A DNA stretch of 64,000 bases from Acidianus ambivalens (GTDB taxonomy: Archaea > Thermoproteota > Thermoprotei_A > Sulfolobales > Sulfolobaceae): the NCBI RefSeq assembly GCF_009729015.1, contig NZ_CP045482.1, positions 1,608,001-1,672,000 on the forward strand. Reading direction: 5' to 3'. Made by a program: the position numbers and the translations under genes. Below, in pieces: positions 48,271 to 57,141 of the stretch. The notes under the pieces are model-generated. The model had not been told where the DNA came from, searched no databases, and saw nothing but the letters and a program-made list of their open reading frames with translations. Each line of letters starts with the position of its first letter. The stretch's first letter is position 1.

Positions 48271-48433
48271 ATTTATCGTTTTAAAAGACTACTTATGGTA
48301 TAAAAAATTATCCATTAGTTATGTGGAATTCTTAATTTAATGTTAAAAATTATCAGCTTTTAAAGAGTATAATATATAGTTTAATATCTTCTATATTACG
48401 CTATTTAATAAAACTAAACAAAATTAATACCCG

Positions 48434-49402
48434 TTAGTCGTATAGCCAACATCTTACTTTTCTTCCGTCTTTCTCTATAATTTCTGGATCCTTTTCTTTG
48501 CAAACCTGCATGACTTTAGGACATCTAGGGCTGAATTTACAGCCTTTTGGCAAGATAAGGAACGATGGTGGATTTCCTTCAATTGCCTTTAGTTCTCCTT
48601 CCTTTTTAGTTATATTAGGAATACTTGATATTAGTCCTTGAGTATAAGGGTGAAGGGGATTCTTTATCACGTCATCTATCTTTCCATCCTCCATAAGTCT
48701 TCCTGCATACAATACTACTAGCCTATCAGCTATTGCATATACTAATGAAATATCGTGGGATATGAATATTATTGCAGTACCCTCTTCTTCCCTCAATTGT
48801 TTAAATAACTTTACTACTTGAGCTTGAATTGTAACGTCTAATGCAGATGTAGGTTCATCAGCTATTAGTAATTTGGGCCTTAATAGAAGCGCCATTGCTA
48901 TTACTACCCTCTGTATTTGGCCTCCGGAGAGCTGATGAGGATATTTTTTAATAATTTCCTTAGGATCGGGTAATCTAACGTCCTTTACTGTGTTAATTAT
49001 GATCTCCTCAGCTTCCTTATCGTCAATTTCCTTTCCGTCCCTTTCAGCTCTTACTTTAAGTGCCTCTAGAAGTTGTTGTTTTATTATCTTAACGGGATTA
49101 AGGCTATTTAGCGGATTTTGAAAAACCATAAAAATTCCTGTCCCTCTAATTTGCCTTAATTCAACTTCCTTCATTTTGAGTATATCCTTTCCATCAAATA
49201 TTATTTCTCCACCATCAAAGACCGTATTTGGAGGAGTTAATCTAATTATAGAATGTCCTAAAGTAGATTTTCCCGATCCAGATTCTCCTACAATGCCTAC
49301 TATTTCACCTTTATCAATGTTCATACTGACGTTGTCCAAAATTTTTACTTTACCGATAGGAAGTTTGTAACTTACCGTGAGATCTTTTATCTGAAGTAAC
49401 AT
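48434..49402 (-). CDS. Dipeptide-type ABC transporter ATPase (DppD family)
   Basis: 322 residues. Walker A GESGSGKST near residue 39, signature LSGGQIQR, Walker B LLIADEPTSALD and ISHDIS are all present. The C-terminal cysteine motif GCKFSPRCPKVMQVC with a later C (VRCWLYD) is complete. It is 9 bases after the DppC-type permease gene in the leftward operon DppB-DppC-DppD, followed by the binding protein. The second ATPase is on the divergent transcript (51741). It supplies energy for peptide import. Confidence 0.92.
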   Translation of the reverse strand: MLLQIKDLTVSYKLPIGKVKILDNVSMNIDKGEIVGIVGESGSGKSTLGHSIIRLTPPNTVFDGGEIIFDGKDILKMKEVELRQIRGTGIFMVFQNPLNSLNPVKIIKQQLLEALKVRAERDGKEIDDKEAEEIIINTVKDVRLPDPKEIIKKYPHQLSGGQIQRVVIAMALLLRPKLLIADEPTSALDVTIQAQVVKLFKQLREEEGTAIIFISHDISLVYAIADRLVVLYAGRLMEDGKIDDVIKNPLHPYTQGLISSIPNITKKEGELKAIEGNPPSFLILPKGCKFSPRCPKVMQVCKEKDPEIIEKDGRKVRCWLYD

Positions 49403-49411
49403 GAAATCACC

Positions 49412-50482
49412 TTAATAACTTATTCTACCTGCCATCACGTCTTGTAATCTGTCTCCTAGTACTACAAATGATGAAACTATTAGCAGTATAGCTAACGAAG
49501 GAAATAAAGGATACCACCACGCTTGAGGTAAGTAATCCATTCCGTTTGAAACCATTGAACCCCACTCAGGATAGCCTGGAGCTTGAAGACCTATTCCTAA
49601 GAAAGTTAGTACTGAATAAGTTAGTATAACGTTTCCAAAATCTAAAGCTGCATAAGCTATTATTGGGTCAATCGTATTGTGAAATACATGTTTTATTATA
49701 ATTCCAAAGTTTCCTAAACCGCTAAGCCTTGCGGAGTCTATATAATTCATGTTCTTAACTACAAGAGTTTGGCTTCTAAATAGCCTTGCATATGTAGACC
49801 ACCATGGTACCATTAAGCCTATCATTGCGCTAGTATAAGTAGGGTGTAAAATTACGCTAATAGCTATTACAATTATTAACCCGGGCACTGCTAGGAATAC
49901 GTCGGTTATTCTCATTAAAATTTCGTCAATAATTCCTCCAAAATAACCTGCAAATATTCCTATTATCGAACCAACAATTACGGCAAATATAACTACTACT
50001 GTAGATATTTCAGCGGCAGAAGGTGTCGCATAAAGTATTCTGGTTAATATATCTTCTCCGTTATAATTTGTTCCAAATGGATGAGCTAATGAAGGAGGTT
50101 GAAGGGATTGAAATGGAAAATTAAAGGCGAAAGGATTGTAAGGTAAGAGCATATAAGATAATTTAATATAATCCAGGGAAGAGGCAGCGTACTGTAATAA
50201 TCCTTCAAGTATTGACCAACTATAGTAAGCTGAGATGACGACTAGCGATACTAGTGCTATCTTACTCCTCATAACTGCTCTAATAGAACCACTATTCTTA
50301 AAAAAGTAGAACAGTATAAAATCGGCACTAGCCATAATACTTACGGAAAAGAATAGAATATAAGGAACTGCGTTCTCTGAAAGGATTCCCATTGACCTTA
50401 AAGTCGACCTTGATGAGAATATCATAAATAATATTAAGTTAAGGGCTAAGTATACGATGACACCTAGCAAGTACTTTTTCAT
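49412..50482 (-). CDS. Dipeptide-type ABC transporter permease (DppC family)
   Basis: 356 residues: two N-terminal helices, a third helix, then the DppC core. HPFGTNYNGEDILTRILYAT matches the FGTDxxGRDxxSRxxxG motif. The EAA loop is SQTLVVKNMNYIDSARLSGL. The extra N-terminal helices make it longer than the usual 300 residues. The start overlaps the end of the DppB-type gene by 4 bases (ATGA), so they are coupled. Part of the peptide importer. Confidence 0.9.
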   Translation of the reverse strand: MKKYLLGVIVYLALNLILFMIFSSRSTLRSMGILSENAVPYILFFSVSIMASADFILFYFFKNSGSIRAVMRSKIALVSLVVISAYYSWSILEGLLQYAASSLDYIKLSYMLLPYNPFAFNFPFQSLQPPSLAHPFGTNYNGEDILTRILYATPSAAEISTVVVIFAVIVGSIIGIFAGYFGGIIDEILMRITDVFLAVPGLIIVIAISVILHPTYTSAMIGLMVPWWSTYARLFRSQTLVVKNMNYIDSARLSGLGNFGIIIKHVFHNTIDPIIAYAALDFGNVILTYSVLTFLGIGLQAPGYPEWGSMVSNGMDYLPQAWWYPLFPSLAILLIVSSFVVLGDRLQDVMAGRISY

Positions 50483-51513
50483 CCTAACTTCACCCTAGGA
50501 TCTAATACTGCATAAAGTAAATCTGCAATAAAGTTTGCTATAATGATTGCAATACCTATTATTATTGTGAAATCCAGTACGGCAATGTAGTCCAAGCTTT
50601 CTATAGCTTGAGTAACAAACCAACCTATACCGTGATAATCAAATATATCCTCAACTACTACTGCACCGGCAACTGAATAGCCAAAAAATAAGGCTATTAG
50701 CGTCATGACCGGTATTAAACTATTCCTTAAGGCTATTCTATAAACTACGTAGTTCCTTGACAAGCCTTTTGCAAGGGATAATTTAGTATACTCTGATTCT
50801 AAAGCATCTAACATTGACGCCCTAGTTACTCTGGTGAAAAGGCCAAATGTTATTACTGCTATAGATATTGCAGGTAAAACTGCGTGTCTTACTGCTGAAA
50901 TGAAGTAAGGCCAATCTCCTGCTATTAATGCATTAAGAATTGGGAATGGAGTATAATTAGGAGGATCTGGAAGAAGCACGTTTACGGTTCCAGTCGCCGG
51001 TAATAATCCTAGGTCATAAGCTATAAATAACTGAAGTAAAAATGCTACTAAAAACGGCGGTGAAGCCCAAGTTAATATATATACTACCTTTATTGTCTTG
51101 TCCTTAGCTTTTCCTCTATTAGCAGCAGCTATTGCTCCAGTGATTATGCCTAGTACTGCAGCTAATATATCTCCGGGAATTACTATTTGCAAACTAATTG
51201 CAAGGAACTTTGAAAGCAAGGTAATCTCTGGAACTTTATAGATTGGATCTAAACCCCAATTGCCTCTAAATATGTCCGTTATATACGAAATAAATTGCTC
51301 ATATATAGGTTCATTTAATCCATACTCCTTTATGATTTGTTGAATTTCTGTAGGAGGAGCGTGAGGATTACCTGCATATATTCTTGCTAATGCATAAGGG
51401 TTAGGTGCTGCGGCGTGAACTAATATAAATACGAATAATATAAGGAGTAATAATGTAATGATTCCGTTTATTATTCTCCTTATTGTAAACTTTATTAGTT
51501 CTGCGCTTGGCAT
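50479..51513 (-). CDS. Dipeptide-type ABC transporter permease (DppB family)
   Basis: 344 residues with six helices. The N-terminus KFTIRRIINGIITLLLLILF is typical of DppB. The EAA loop reads ALESEYTKLSLAKGLSRN, and the end AVLDPRVKLG is the family C-terminus. First gene of the leftward operon; a TATA box lies 26 bases upstream. Loop 1 contains YGLNEPIYEQFISYI, the usual DppB segment following helix 1. Together with the DppC-type protein it forms the channel. Confidence 0.92.
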   Translation of the reverse strand: MPSAELIKFTIRRIINGIITLLLLILFVFILVHAAAPNPYALARIYAGNPHAPPTEIQQIIKEYGLNEPIYEQFISYITDIFRGNWGLDPIYKVPEITLLSKFLAISLQIVIPGDILAAVLGIITGAIAAANRGKAKDKTIKVVYILTWASPPFLVAFLLQLFIAYDLGLLPATGTVNVLLPDPPNYTPFPILNALIAGDWPYFISAVRHAVLPAISIAVITFGLFTRVTRASMLDALESEYTKLSLAKGLSRNYVVYRIALRNSLIPVMTLIALFFGYSVAGAVVVEDIFDYHGIGWFVTQAIESLDYIAVLDFTIIIGIAIIIANFIADLLYAVLDPRVKLG

Positions 51514-51534
51514 GAAGTACTTTATACTAATTGA

Positions 51535-51543
51535 TTTTTAAAC
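51535..51543 (-). promoter_or_regulatory. TATA box for the leftward peptide-importer operon
   Basis: GTTTAAAAA read leftward, centred 26 bases upstream of the DppB-type ATG at 51513. Confidence 0.6.
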
Positions 51544-51625
51544 ATTATGCAACGTTAAGTTTATTGTAAATGTTTATACTAGCATGAATTCAAAGAATTA
51601 AAACCTCAGCATTGATGTGCATAAT

Positions 51626-51634
51626 ATTTAAAAA
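51626..51634 (+). promoter_or_regulatory. TATA box for the leader ORF and DppF-type gene
   Basis: ATTTAAAAA centred 26 bases upstream of the ATG at 51656, not of the ATPase ATG at 51741; the mRNA should therefore begin at the small leader frame. Confidence 0.5.
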
Positions 51635-51655
51635 TAAATAGTTATAATGTATTTC

Positions 51656-51748
51656 ATGTTAAAGAAGAAGAGATTCACGCTTGCTCAGATTAACGTTTTA
51701 TATAAGGATATCATAGGACTTTTAGCAAAGGGGCTAGGTCATGGGTGA
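51656..51748 (+). CDS. Possible 30-residue leader peptide overlapping the DppF-type start
   Basis: The frame begins MLKKKRFTLAQINVLYKDII and ends at a TGA (51746-51748) that overlaps the first codons of the ATPase gene. A TATA box at leaderless distance precedes its ATG. This arrangement suggests translational coupling, or a leader ORF that controls the ATPase. A second A/T-rich TTTTATATAA (near 51696) could also act as a promoter of a shorter mRNA. No homologue recognised. Confidence 0.35.
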   Translation: MLKKKRFTLAQINVLYKDIIGLLAKGLGHG

Positions 51749-52715
51749 TGTACTTTATTCCGCTGTACACATAAAGAAGTACTACGTCGTAGGAAGAAAT
51801 GGACTACTGGATAGGATAAGTAAAAAAGAGCCTATAGTTGTAAGAGCTCTAGACGATGTGAGCATAGACATTTTTGAAAATGAAACTTTGGGTGTTGTTG
51901 GTGAAAGCGGATCCGGTAAGACAACCTTAGGAAGAATTCTAGCAACTTTAGAACAACCAACTGAAGGAGAACTTATATTTAAAGGTGAAAAAATTACTAA
52001 GGATAATGTAGGGAAAATAAGGAAGAAAATTCAAATGGTCTTTCAAAACCCTGCAAGTAGTATGGATCCCAGGATGAAGATTTTCGACATAGTTGCAGAA
52101 CCGATTAGAAATATTCCTAAGGAAGAGAAGAGGAAGATAGTAAAAGATACTTTAGAAGAAGTAGGTTTAGATTTTGATTACGTTGCAAATAAGTATCCGA
52201 GGGAACTTTCTGGAGGACAACAACAGAGAGTTACAATAGCGAGAGCGCTTGTTAGTAATCCAGAGTTTATAGTGCTTGATGAACCTACTTCTGCTTTAGA
52301 CGTTTCAGTACAAGCTCAAATCCTCAATTTACTAGTAAAGATCCAAAGGGAAAGGAAGATAACTTACATGTTTATTACGCATAATATAAACGTAGCGAGG
52401 TACATTTCTGATAGGATAGCTGTACTTTATGCAGGAAAAATCTTTGAAATAGGAAGCGTTGAAGACGTGTTCTCGTCTCCGAAACATCCTTATACTCAAA
52501 GTTTAATATCATCAGTTCCATCCTTGTCTAAGAAAGAACTAAAACCCCCCGAAGGTGAAGTCCCTTCATTAATAAATCCACCAAGCGGTTGCAGGTTTCA
52601 TCCAAGGTGTCCTTACGTTATGAATATATGCAAGGAAAAAGAACCTCCATTATTTGATATTGGCGGGAGAAGTGTAGCATGTTGGTTACTAGACCAGAAC
52701 TTAAGAAAACAATAA
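51741..52715 (+). CDS. Dipeptide-type ABC transporter ATPase (DppF family)
   Basis: 324 residues. Walker A GESGSGKTT near residue 54, signature LSGGQQQR, Walker B FIVLDEPTSALD and FITHNI; the C-terminal cysteines GCRFHPRCPYVMNIC plus VACWLLD are complete. The insertion near residue 15-30 (GRNGLLDRISKKEPIVVRAL) is typical of DppF. It forms the ATPase heterodimer with the DppD-type protein encoded divergently. The start lies within the leader ORF and has a purine-rich GGGGC upstream. Its end overlaps the next gene by 37 bases. Confidence 0.92.
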   Translation: MGDVLYSAVHIKKYYVVGRNGLLDRISKKEPIVVRALDDVSIDIFENETLGVVGESGSGKTTLGRILATLEQPTEGELIFKGEKITKDNVGKIRKKIQMVFQNPASSMDPRMKIFDIVAEPIRNIPKEEKRKIVKDTLEEVGLDFDYVANKYPRELSGGQQQRVTIARALVSNPEFIVLDEPTSALDVSVQAQILNLLVKIQRERKITYMFITHNINVARYISDRIAVLYAGKIFEIGSVEDVFSSPKHPYTQSLISSVPSLSKKELKPPEGEVPSLINPPSGCRFHPRCPYVMNICKEKEPPLFDIGGRSVACWLLDQNLRKQ

Positions 52716-53077
52716 TTAAAGGTTCGATCCTTATTGGAGTGTTTTCCATATTTTTAAACATTAATCCCAAGACTCTATTTAATTTCCTTATATTCCTTTT
52801 GATAGCCTTCCTCATGTTAATTATGTATGCTTTATGGAAGAAGGCTTATTTATATGAGATAAGCGAGGATGGAATAATTATTAAGTCTCCCTACTCCAAG
52901 AAGCTAATAAAATATAATGTTATTGACGACTATTTCATTTCCTCTGGTCTGTTGGCTAGAAAATTTAACGTTGGCTCAATATACATTATATTAAAATCTG
53001 GAAAAGTAGAGATAATAAGAGACGTAAAATTTCCTGAAAATGTAGAAGCAGAAATAAGGAAATATTTACCTACATGA
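52679..53077 (+). CDS. Membrane protein with two helices and a PH-like domain
   Basis: 132 residues as the longest frame: two closely spaced membrane helices (about residues 15-52) followed by a soluble beta-domain (LYEISEDGIIIKSPYSKKLI ... SIYIILKSGKVEIIRDV) that looks like the bacterial PH fold (bPH). The start is uncertain because the first 12 codons lie in the preceding ATPase gene. The stop overlaps the start of the ABC exporter gene (ATGA), so it is likely expressed with it and may regulate or assist it. Function unknown. Confidence 0.6.
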   Translation: MLVTRPELKKTIIKGSILIGVFSIFLNINPKTLFNFLIFLLIAFLMLIMYALWKKAYLYEISEDGIIIKSPYSKKLIKYNVIDDYFISSGLLARKFNVGSIYIILKSGKVEIIRDVKFPENVEAEIRKYLPT

Positions 53078-55671
53078 GTTTAACTACGCATGTTTATGCA
53101 TTAAATCGTTTACACTCAAAAATTTTTAATCGATATTTATATACTTCTAATATGGATTTTGAAGCCGACGTTAATGACGGAAAGTTTTCCAGAGTTAAGA
53201 TTTCTCTTCATGACGGTAAATTGGAAGTTAATGGAAATTCTTACAATTTATCAGATATTGAGGACGTAAGTTTAGAGGAAGGTTTGGGAATTAACAGAAT
53301 TTATATCACGTATAAAGGAAGGAGAGTATTAGTAGCTGAGTTTACTAACAGGAAAAAGGAGGAACTACTAACCCTATATTATGCGCTTAAAAATAGGTAT
53401 GATGGAAGAAAAGAAGAAAGGGAAGAAGAGGAGAGAATAAAAACAAAAAGAAAAAAGGATACTAGGCATTTTATCATCTCTTTGATATCTCCTTATAAAT
53501 ATAAAATAATATTAGGAACAATACTTTCATCTATTCTTGTAATACTTAGTTTAATTCCACCCTATTTACTGAAAATTCTAATAAATAATGTATTTCAAGT
53601 TAGGGAGATTTACTTATTCCCTATCCTCATTGCTTCGCTGATTTCAGTTAACGTCCTTAACGTTATTCTCTCCGCTTTACAGAACTTTATCTTAAACTTG
53701 AACGGTCAAAGGATAGTTAACGAACTTAGGTTAAAATTATATAAACATGTAATGGAAATGTCCTCTAGTTTCATTGATAGATATAACACTGGAAGAATTC
53801 TATCCAGGCTTACTACTGATATTAGCAACACTTTATGGTTCGTAACATGGGGTATTCCTTCGATTATAACAAACGTGGGAACAATAGTAGGTGTAGGAGT
53901 GGCTATCTTTTTAATAACTCCTTCACTGGGACTTTACGCATTAATTCCATTTCCAATTATAGTGCTAGGAACAATAATGTATAGGAAAAGGAGTAAAATA
54001 GCTTACCATAAGTTGTGGAGAAGGACTGCGGATATATCTTCCCTACTAACAGACACCGTACCAAACATAGATTCAATAAAGTCATACGTTAAAGAGGACT
54101 TTGAAAGTAAAAGGTTATCGAGGCTAAACAGTGAAGTAATAAATGCGCAAATGAATGTAATAAAAACAAACCTTACGTGGTTTCCTTTAATAAGCGCTTC
54201 AATTTCCATAATTTCAGTCCTAATATGGTACGTTGGCGGTGAGGAAGTACTTGCTGGAAAAATAGAGCTAGGAAGCTTAGTAGCTTTCGTAACTTATACT
54301 ACAATGTTTTATCAACCAGTACAAAACTTAATCAACAACGTTATTCCTTTTACTCAACAATCCTTAACTTCAATGGACAGACTAATGGAAGTATTTAACG
54401 CAGAAAGTGACGTAAAAATTGCTGATAATCCTAAGAAGATAGAGGTAAAAGGTGACGTTGAGTTAAATAACGTTACCTTCAGTTACGATCAAGTAAAGCC
54501 TATAATTAAGGACTTTAGCCTGAAGGTTAAGAAGGGAGAAAAAATTGCGATAGTAGGTAAATCAGGCTCCGGTAAGTCAACCGTTGTAAAGCTCCTTCTG
54601 AGGCTTTACGATCCTCAGAGTGGTGAAATATTAATAGACGGCGTGCCTTTAAAGGAGTTAGATCTTAAGAATTATAGGGAACAATTAGGGTTAATAAAAG
54701 CTGAACCCACAATATTCTACGGTACGGTAGAGTACAACATAAGATACGGTAAAATAGATGCTAAGCCAGAGGAAATAGTTGCAGCAGCTATGGCAAGCGG
54801 AGCACATGACTTTATCATGGAAATGCCTTTTGCCTACGATACCCACTTAGGAGAGAGAGGGAATAAGATTTCCAGCGGACAAAAACAAATGATAGAAATT
54901 GCTAGGTTATTTCTTAAAAATCCTAAAATGTTAGTACTTGATGAGGCTACGTCTTCTGTCGATAGTTATAGTGAGAGGAAAATAATGTACACTATCATCT
55001 CACAATTTAAGGATTCTACAATTATTATGATAGCCCACAGGATTTCTACGCTTTACTACGCGGATAGAATAATCGTAATGGAAGAAGGTAGAATAGTTGA
55101 GGAAGGAACTTTGGAGGAATTACTGAAGAAGAAGGATAGCAAATTTTACCAAATATTTCAAACGCAAATCCCATACATGGAGGAAACTAAACCTAGAATA
55201 GAGGGAAAAGGGTTCTCTTACTATTTAGAAATGTTAAAACCAGTGGATTTGGAAATTTTATCTAAGAATAAGGTAGTCTATGAAGGAACAGTTTACGAGG
55301 TTAAATCTTATTATAAACCATTTCCCATAACGAGACCTTATTTCCTCTTAATAGAGACTAACGAAGGACGATATTTTACAGTGGAGGATTTTAGGAAAGT
55401 AAAAGGTAGTAAAATTATAGAGGAAGAACTGGAAAGGAAGTACTTCATTCCTAAGATAGAGAGGATAATAAAGATAGACACTACTGGAGATGAGTTCGTA
55501 TGGAAGGTAATTACTAATAAAGGAAATACTAGCTTTAAAACCAGGGGAAGGAATAGCTTATTTAAAGTAGACGGGAAAGTGTTCATAATAGATACTGAAG
55601 ACGACGTTTTTGAGATAGAATTAAATGCCATTGATAAAAGGAGTGCTAAAATGATAGATGCAATACTATAA
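53074..55671 (+). CDS. ABC exporter fused to a DUF1854-like domain
   Basis: 865 residues in four parts. Residues about 25-115 form a beta-rich PH-like domain (SRVKISLHDGKLEVNGNSYN). An ABC exporter membrane domain (about 135-430, six helices) follows. The nucleotide-binding domain has Walker A GKSGSGKST near 494, signature ISSGQKQM near 600, Walker B MLVLDEATSSVD and the switch IAHRIS. The last 140 residues (FIPKIERIIKIDTTGDEFVW, then RGRNSLFKVDGKVFIIDTED and IDKRSAKMID) resemble DUF1854, which in bacteria is a separate protein beside a similar exporter in cyanophycin-associated loci. The ATG overlaps the preceding stop (ATGA). An alternative start is the ATG at 53152, with a TTTTTAAT box 26 bases upstream. 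Confidence 0.83.
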   Translation: MSLTTHVYALNRLHSKIFNRYLYTSNMDFEADVNDGKFSRVKISLHDGKLEVNGNSYNLSDIEDVSLEEGLGINRIYITYKGRRVLVAEFTNRKKEELLTLYYALKNRYDGRKEEREEEERIKTKRKKDTRHFIISLISPYKYKIILGTILSSILVILSLIPPYLLKILINNVFQVREIYLFPILIASLISVNVLNVILSALQNFILNLNGQRIVNELRLKLYKHVMEMSSSFIDRYNTGRILSRLTTDISNTLWFVTWGIPSIITNVGTIVGVGVAIFLITPSLGLYALIPFPIIVLGTIMYRKRSKIAYHKLWRRTADISSLLTDTVPNIDSIKSYVKEDFESKRLSRLNSEVINAQMNVIKTNLTWFPLISASISIISVLIWYVGGEEVLAGKIELGSLVAFVTYTTMFYQPVQNLINNVIPFTQQSLTSMDRLMEVFNAESDVKIADNPKKIEVKGDVELNNVTFSYDQVKPIIKDFSLKVKKGEKIAIVGKSGSGKSTVVKLLLRLYDPQSGEILIDGVPLKELDLKNYREQLGLIKAEPTIFYGTVEYNIRYGKIDAKPEEIVAAAMASGAHDFIMEMPFAYDTHLGERGNKISSGQKQMIEIARLFLKNPKMLVLDEATSSVDSYSERKIMYTIISQFKDSTIIMIAHRISTLYYADRIIVMEEGRIVEEGTLEELLKKKDSKFYQIFQTQIPYMEETKPRIEGKGFSYYLEMLKPVDLEILSKNKVVYEGTVYEVKSYYKPFPITRPYFLLIETNEGRYFTVEDFRKVKGSKIIEEELERKYFIPKIERIIKIDTTGDEFVWKVITNKGNTSFKTRGRNSLFKVDGKVFIIDTEDDVFEIELNAIDKRSAKMIDAIL

Positions 55672-55700
55672 TAGCTGAGATTTCTGAATCAACCTACTTT

Positions 55701-55708
55701 ATTTAAAT
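55701..55708 (+). promoter_or_regulatory. TATA box of the broken M20 peptidase gene
   Basis: ATTTAAAT centred 27 bases upstream of the ATG at 55731; the promoter remains although the gene is disrupted. Confidence 0.5.
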
Positions 55709-55730
55709 ACTTCTTCCGCCTATCATTTTT

Positions 55731-55841
55731 ATGGAATTCTCAAAGGAAGAGTTAGATTTCTTCTTAAGTAAATATCAAGAATTCCTAAAGATACCTTCGA
55801 TTTCAGCTACTGGAGAAGGTATAAGAGACGCATCCAGCTGG
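55731..55841 (+). pseudogene. 5' fragment of an M20 dipeptidase gene
   Basis: The first 37 codons of an M20-type dipeptidase remain (start MEFSKEELDFFLSKYQEFLK, then IPSISATGEGIRDASSW), including the IPSIS...GEGIR N-terminal motif. The frame then enters the IS607 element and ends at a TAA at 55872. The 3' fragment lies beyond the element (57741-57884). About 350 residues between them are absent, so this is not a simple insertion. Confidence 0.75.
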
Positions 55842-55905
55842 GGTTTGGGCTTCATAGGATTTCATAATATTTAATATCAATCCTCAGCCCTTGGGCTTCA
55901 ACAGA
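55842..55905 (-). ncRNA. Right-end hairpins, candidate TnpB guide (omega) RNA 3' part
   Basis: Overlapping and following the tnpB 3' end are nested palindromes. AGCCCTTGGGCT (about 55886-55897) is a hairpin. GGATTTCATAATATTTAATA with its partner ...TCAATCC (55857-55883) makes a second, broken-stem hairpin. GGGCTTCA occurs at both 55847 and 55893, so the central GGGCT/AGCCC arms can pair in alternative ways. TnpB proteins are known to use RNA from this end, whose 3' guide is the adjacent host sequence. The 5' limit of the RNA is not visible. Confidence 0.5.
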
Positions 55906-57141
55906 GTCACGGGGAAACCCGTTACCCCTCCGCCCCTTTAGCGGGATAACCCCAACCCACACCCGCGGAATATCACGGATGTGGGGAAACCCGCACATCT
56001 TGAGGTAAATATTTAGTGACGCGTTCAGTTGTCTATCTAGAGTGAACCCACATCTCTCGCAATGAAAAGTCCTGCCAACCTTTCGGGAAACCCATCCACA
56101 TCTGGGGCAGGACTTGGAAGTGAGGTGTGGGTTCACCTCCTTAACAAAGGAACCGTAAAGAGGAGCCTTATACTTTAGCACACGGTGAATTGACCTCCAC
56201 ACAGTCCTTGAAATCTTTTTAGAAAGGGAGTCGTTAGCATCTTCAAACATCTCTTGTTTATCCAACTTCTCAACAGCAAACAACGTGAGAGGATACATTT
56301 CCAACAACTTATTCACAAACTTGTGAACATAATCCAGTACACGGTTCCTCTCTCTATGAGAATACTTCCTCAACAACTCCTTCCCCTTCCTACCATGCTT
56401 TGAAGCGAAAGACTGTATTCTACCCCTCTTCAACTCCATACCATACTTCATGCTGTACAACTCCTTCATTGAGAAAGTAACGAACTTCTCACCATCATAT
56501 GCGTCTAGAGTATAGAGGTTACTATCAATAGAGAGAAAGTCAAGGGGAGTAAACCAGGGTAATCTGTAGCGGAATGGTAAATACACCTTATCCTCCTTTA
56601 TCACGGGCTCACCTAGTTCTAGCCCTTTAACTCGTTTAGAGAACCATTTGTGAGACCAAGAGAAGGTAATATACTCGTAAGGTCTTACAGTAATCCTAAC
56701 CTCTTCGCCCTCAACCTTTCTGAGCGTCGATTTTACCCTAACGTAAACCTTCCTCAGTGTTGGTTTACTCAATGACGCTTGTCCCTTCTCGACTCTCCTC
56801 TTCCAACTCCTTAAAATGGAATAAGCGTCATTAATTGCCTTATCCACGTAGTGTGAAGCTAAGTTGTTGATCTTCTCTAACTCATCCCTTAGCGTATTGT
56901 ATACTTGCTTTTTCTTAGGCAAGGTTATTTTAACCTTAGTGAGTACTTTCTTACCCTTCTTCACTTCTTTTCTCTCCATCTTAGTTCTCTCCCATAACCA
57001 GTCTAATGCTTTTTGCAGTAGGACTCTGTAGTTCTCTAATAATATCTTGCTCTCCTCCTTCTTATCATTCTCCAAGGAGTAAGTTAGGTAAATGTACTCC
57101 TCTTCTGGTTGGAGTGATTTAATTCTTAATTTCCTCAACAC
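55852..57141 (-). CDS. tnpB: IS607-family TnpB RNA-guided nuclease
   Basis: 429 residues. The RuvC-like catalytic residues are intact: D206 (FLSIDSNLYTL), E291 (FAVEKLDK) and D369 (FTLDRQLNASLNIY). The zinc ribbon has C345, C348, C361 and C364 (SCPRCGW ... HCERCGF). The N-terminal half is the basic RNA-binding region. The C-terminal 40 residues (after LNIYLKMCGF) extend into the right-end hairpins. TnpB cuts DNA matching the guide and so favours retention of the element. The start overlaps the end of tnpA, implying translational coupling. Confidence 0.92.
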   Translation of the reverse strand: MLRKLRIKSLQPEEEYIYLTYSLENDKKEESKILLENYRVLLQKALDWLWERTKMERKEVKKGKKVLTKVKITLPKKKQVYNTLRDELEKINNLASHYVDKAINDAYSILRSWKRRVEKGQASLSKPTLRKVYVRVKSTLRKVEGEEVRITVRPYEYITFSWSHKWFSKRVKGLELGEPVIKEDKVYLPFRYRLPWFTPLDFLSIDSNLYTLDAYDGEKFVTFSMKELYSMKYGMELKRGRIQSFASKHGRKGKELLRKYSHRERNRVLDYVHKFVNKLLEMYPLTLFAVEKLDKQEMFEDANDSLSKKISRTVWRSIHRVLKYKAPLYGSFVKEVNPHLTSKSCPRCGWVSRKVGRTFHCERCGFTLDRQLNASLNIYLKMCGFPHIRDIPRVWVGVIPLKGRRGNGFPRDSVEAQGLRIDIKYYEIL

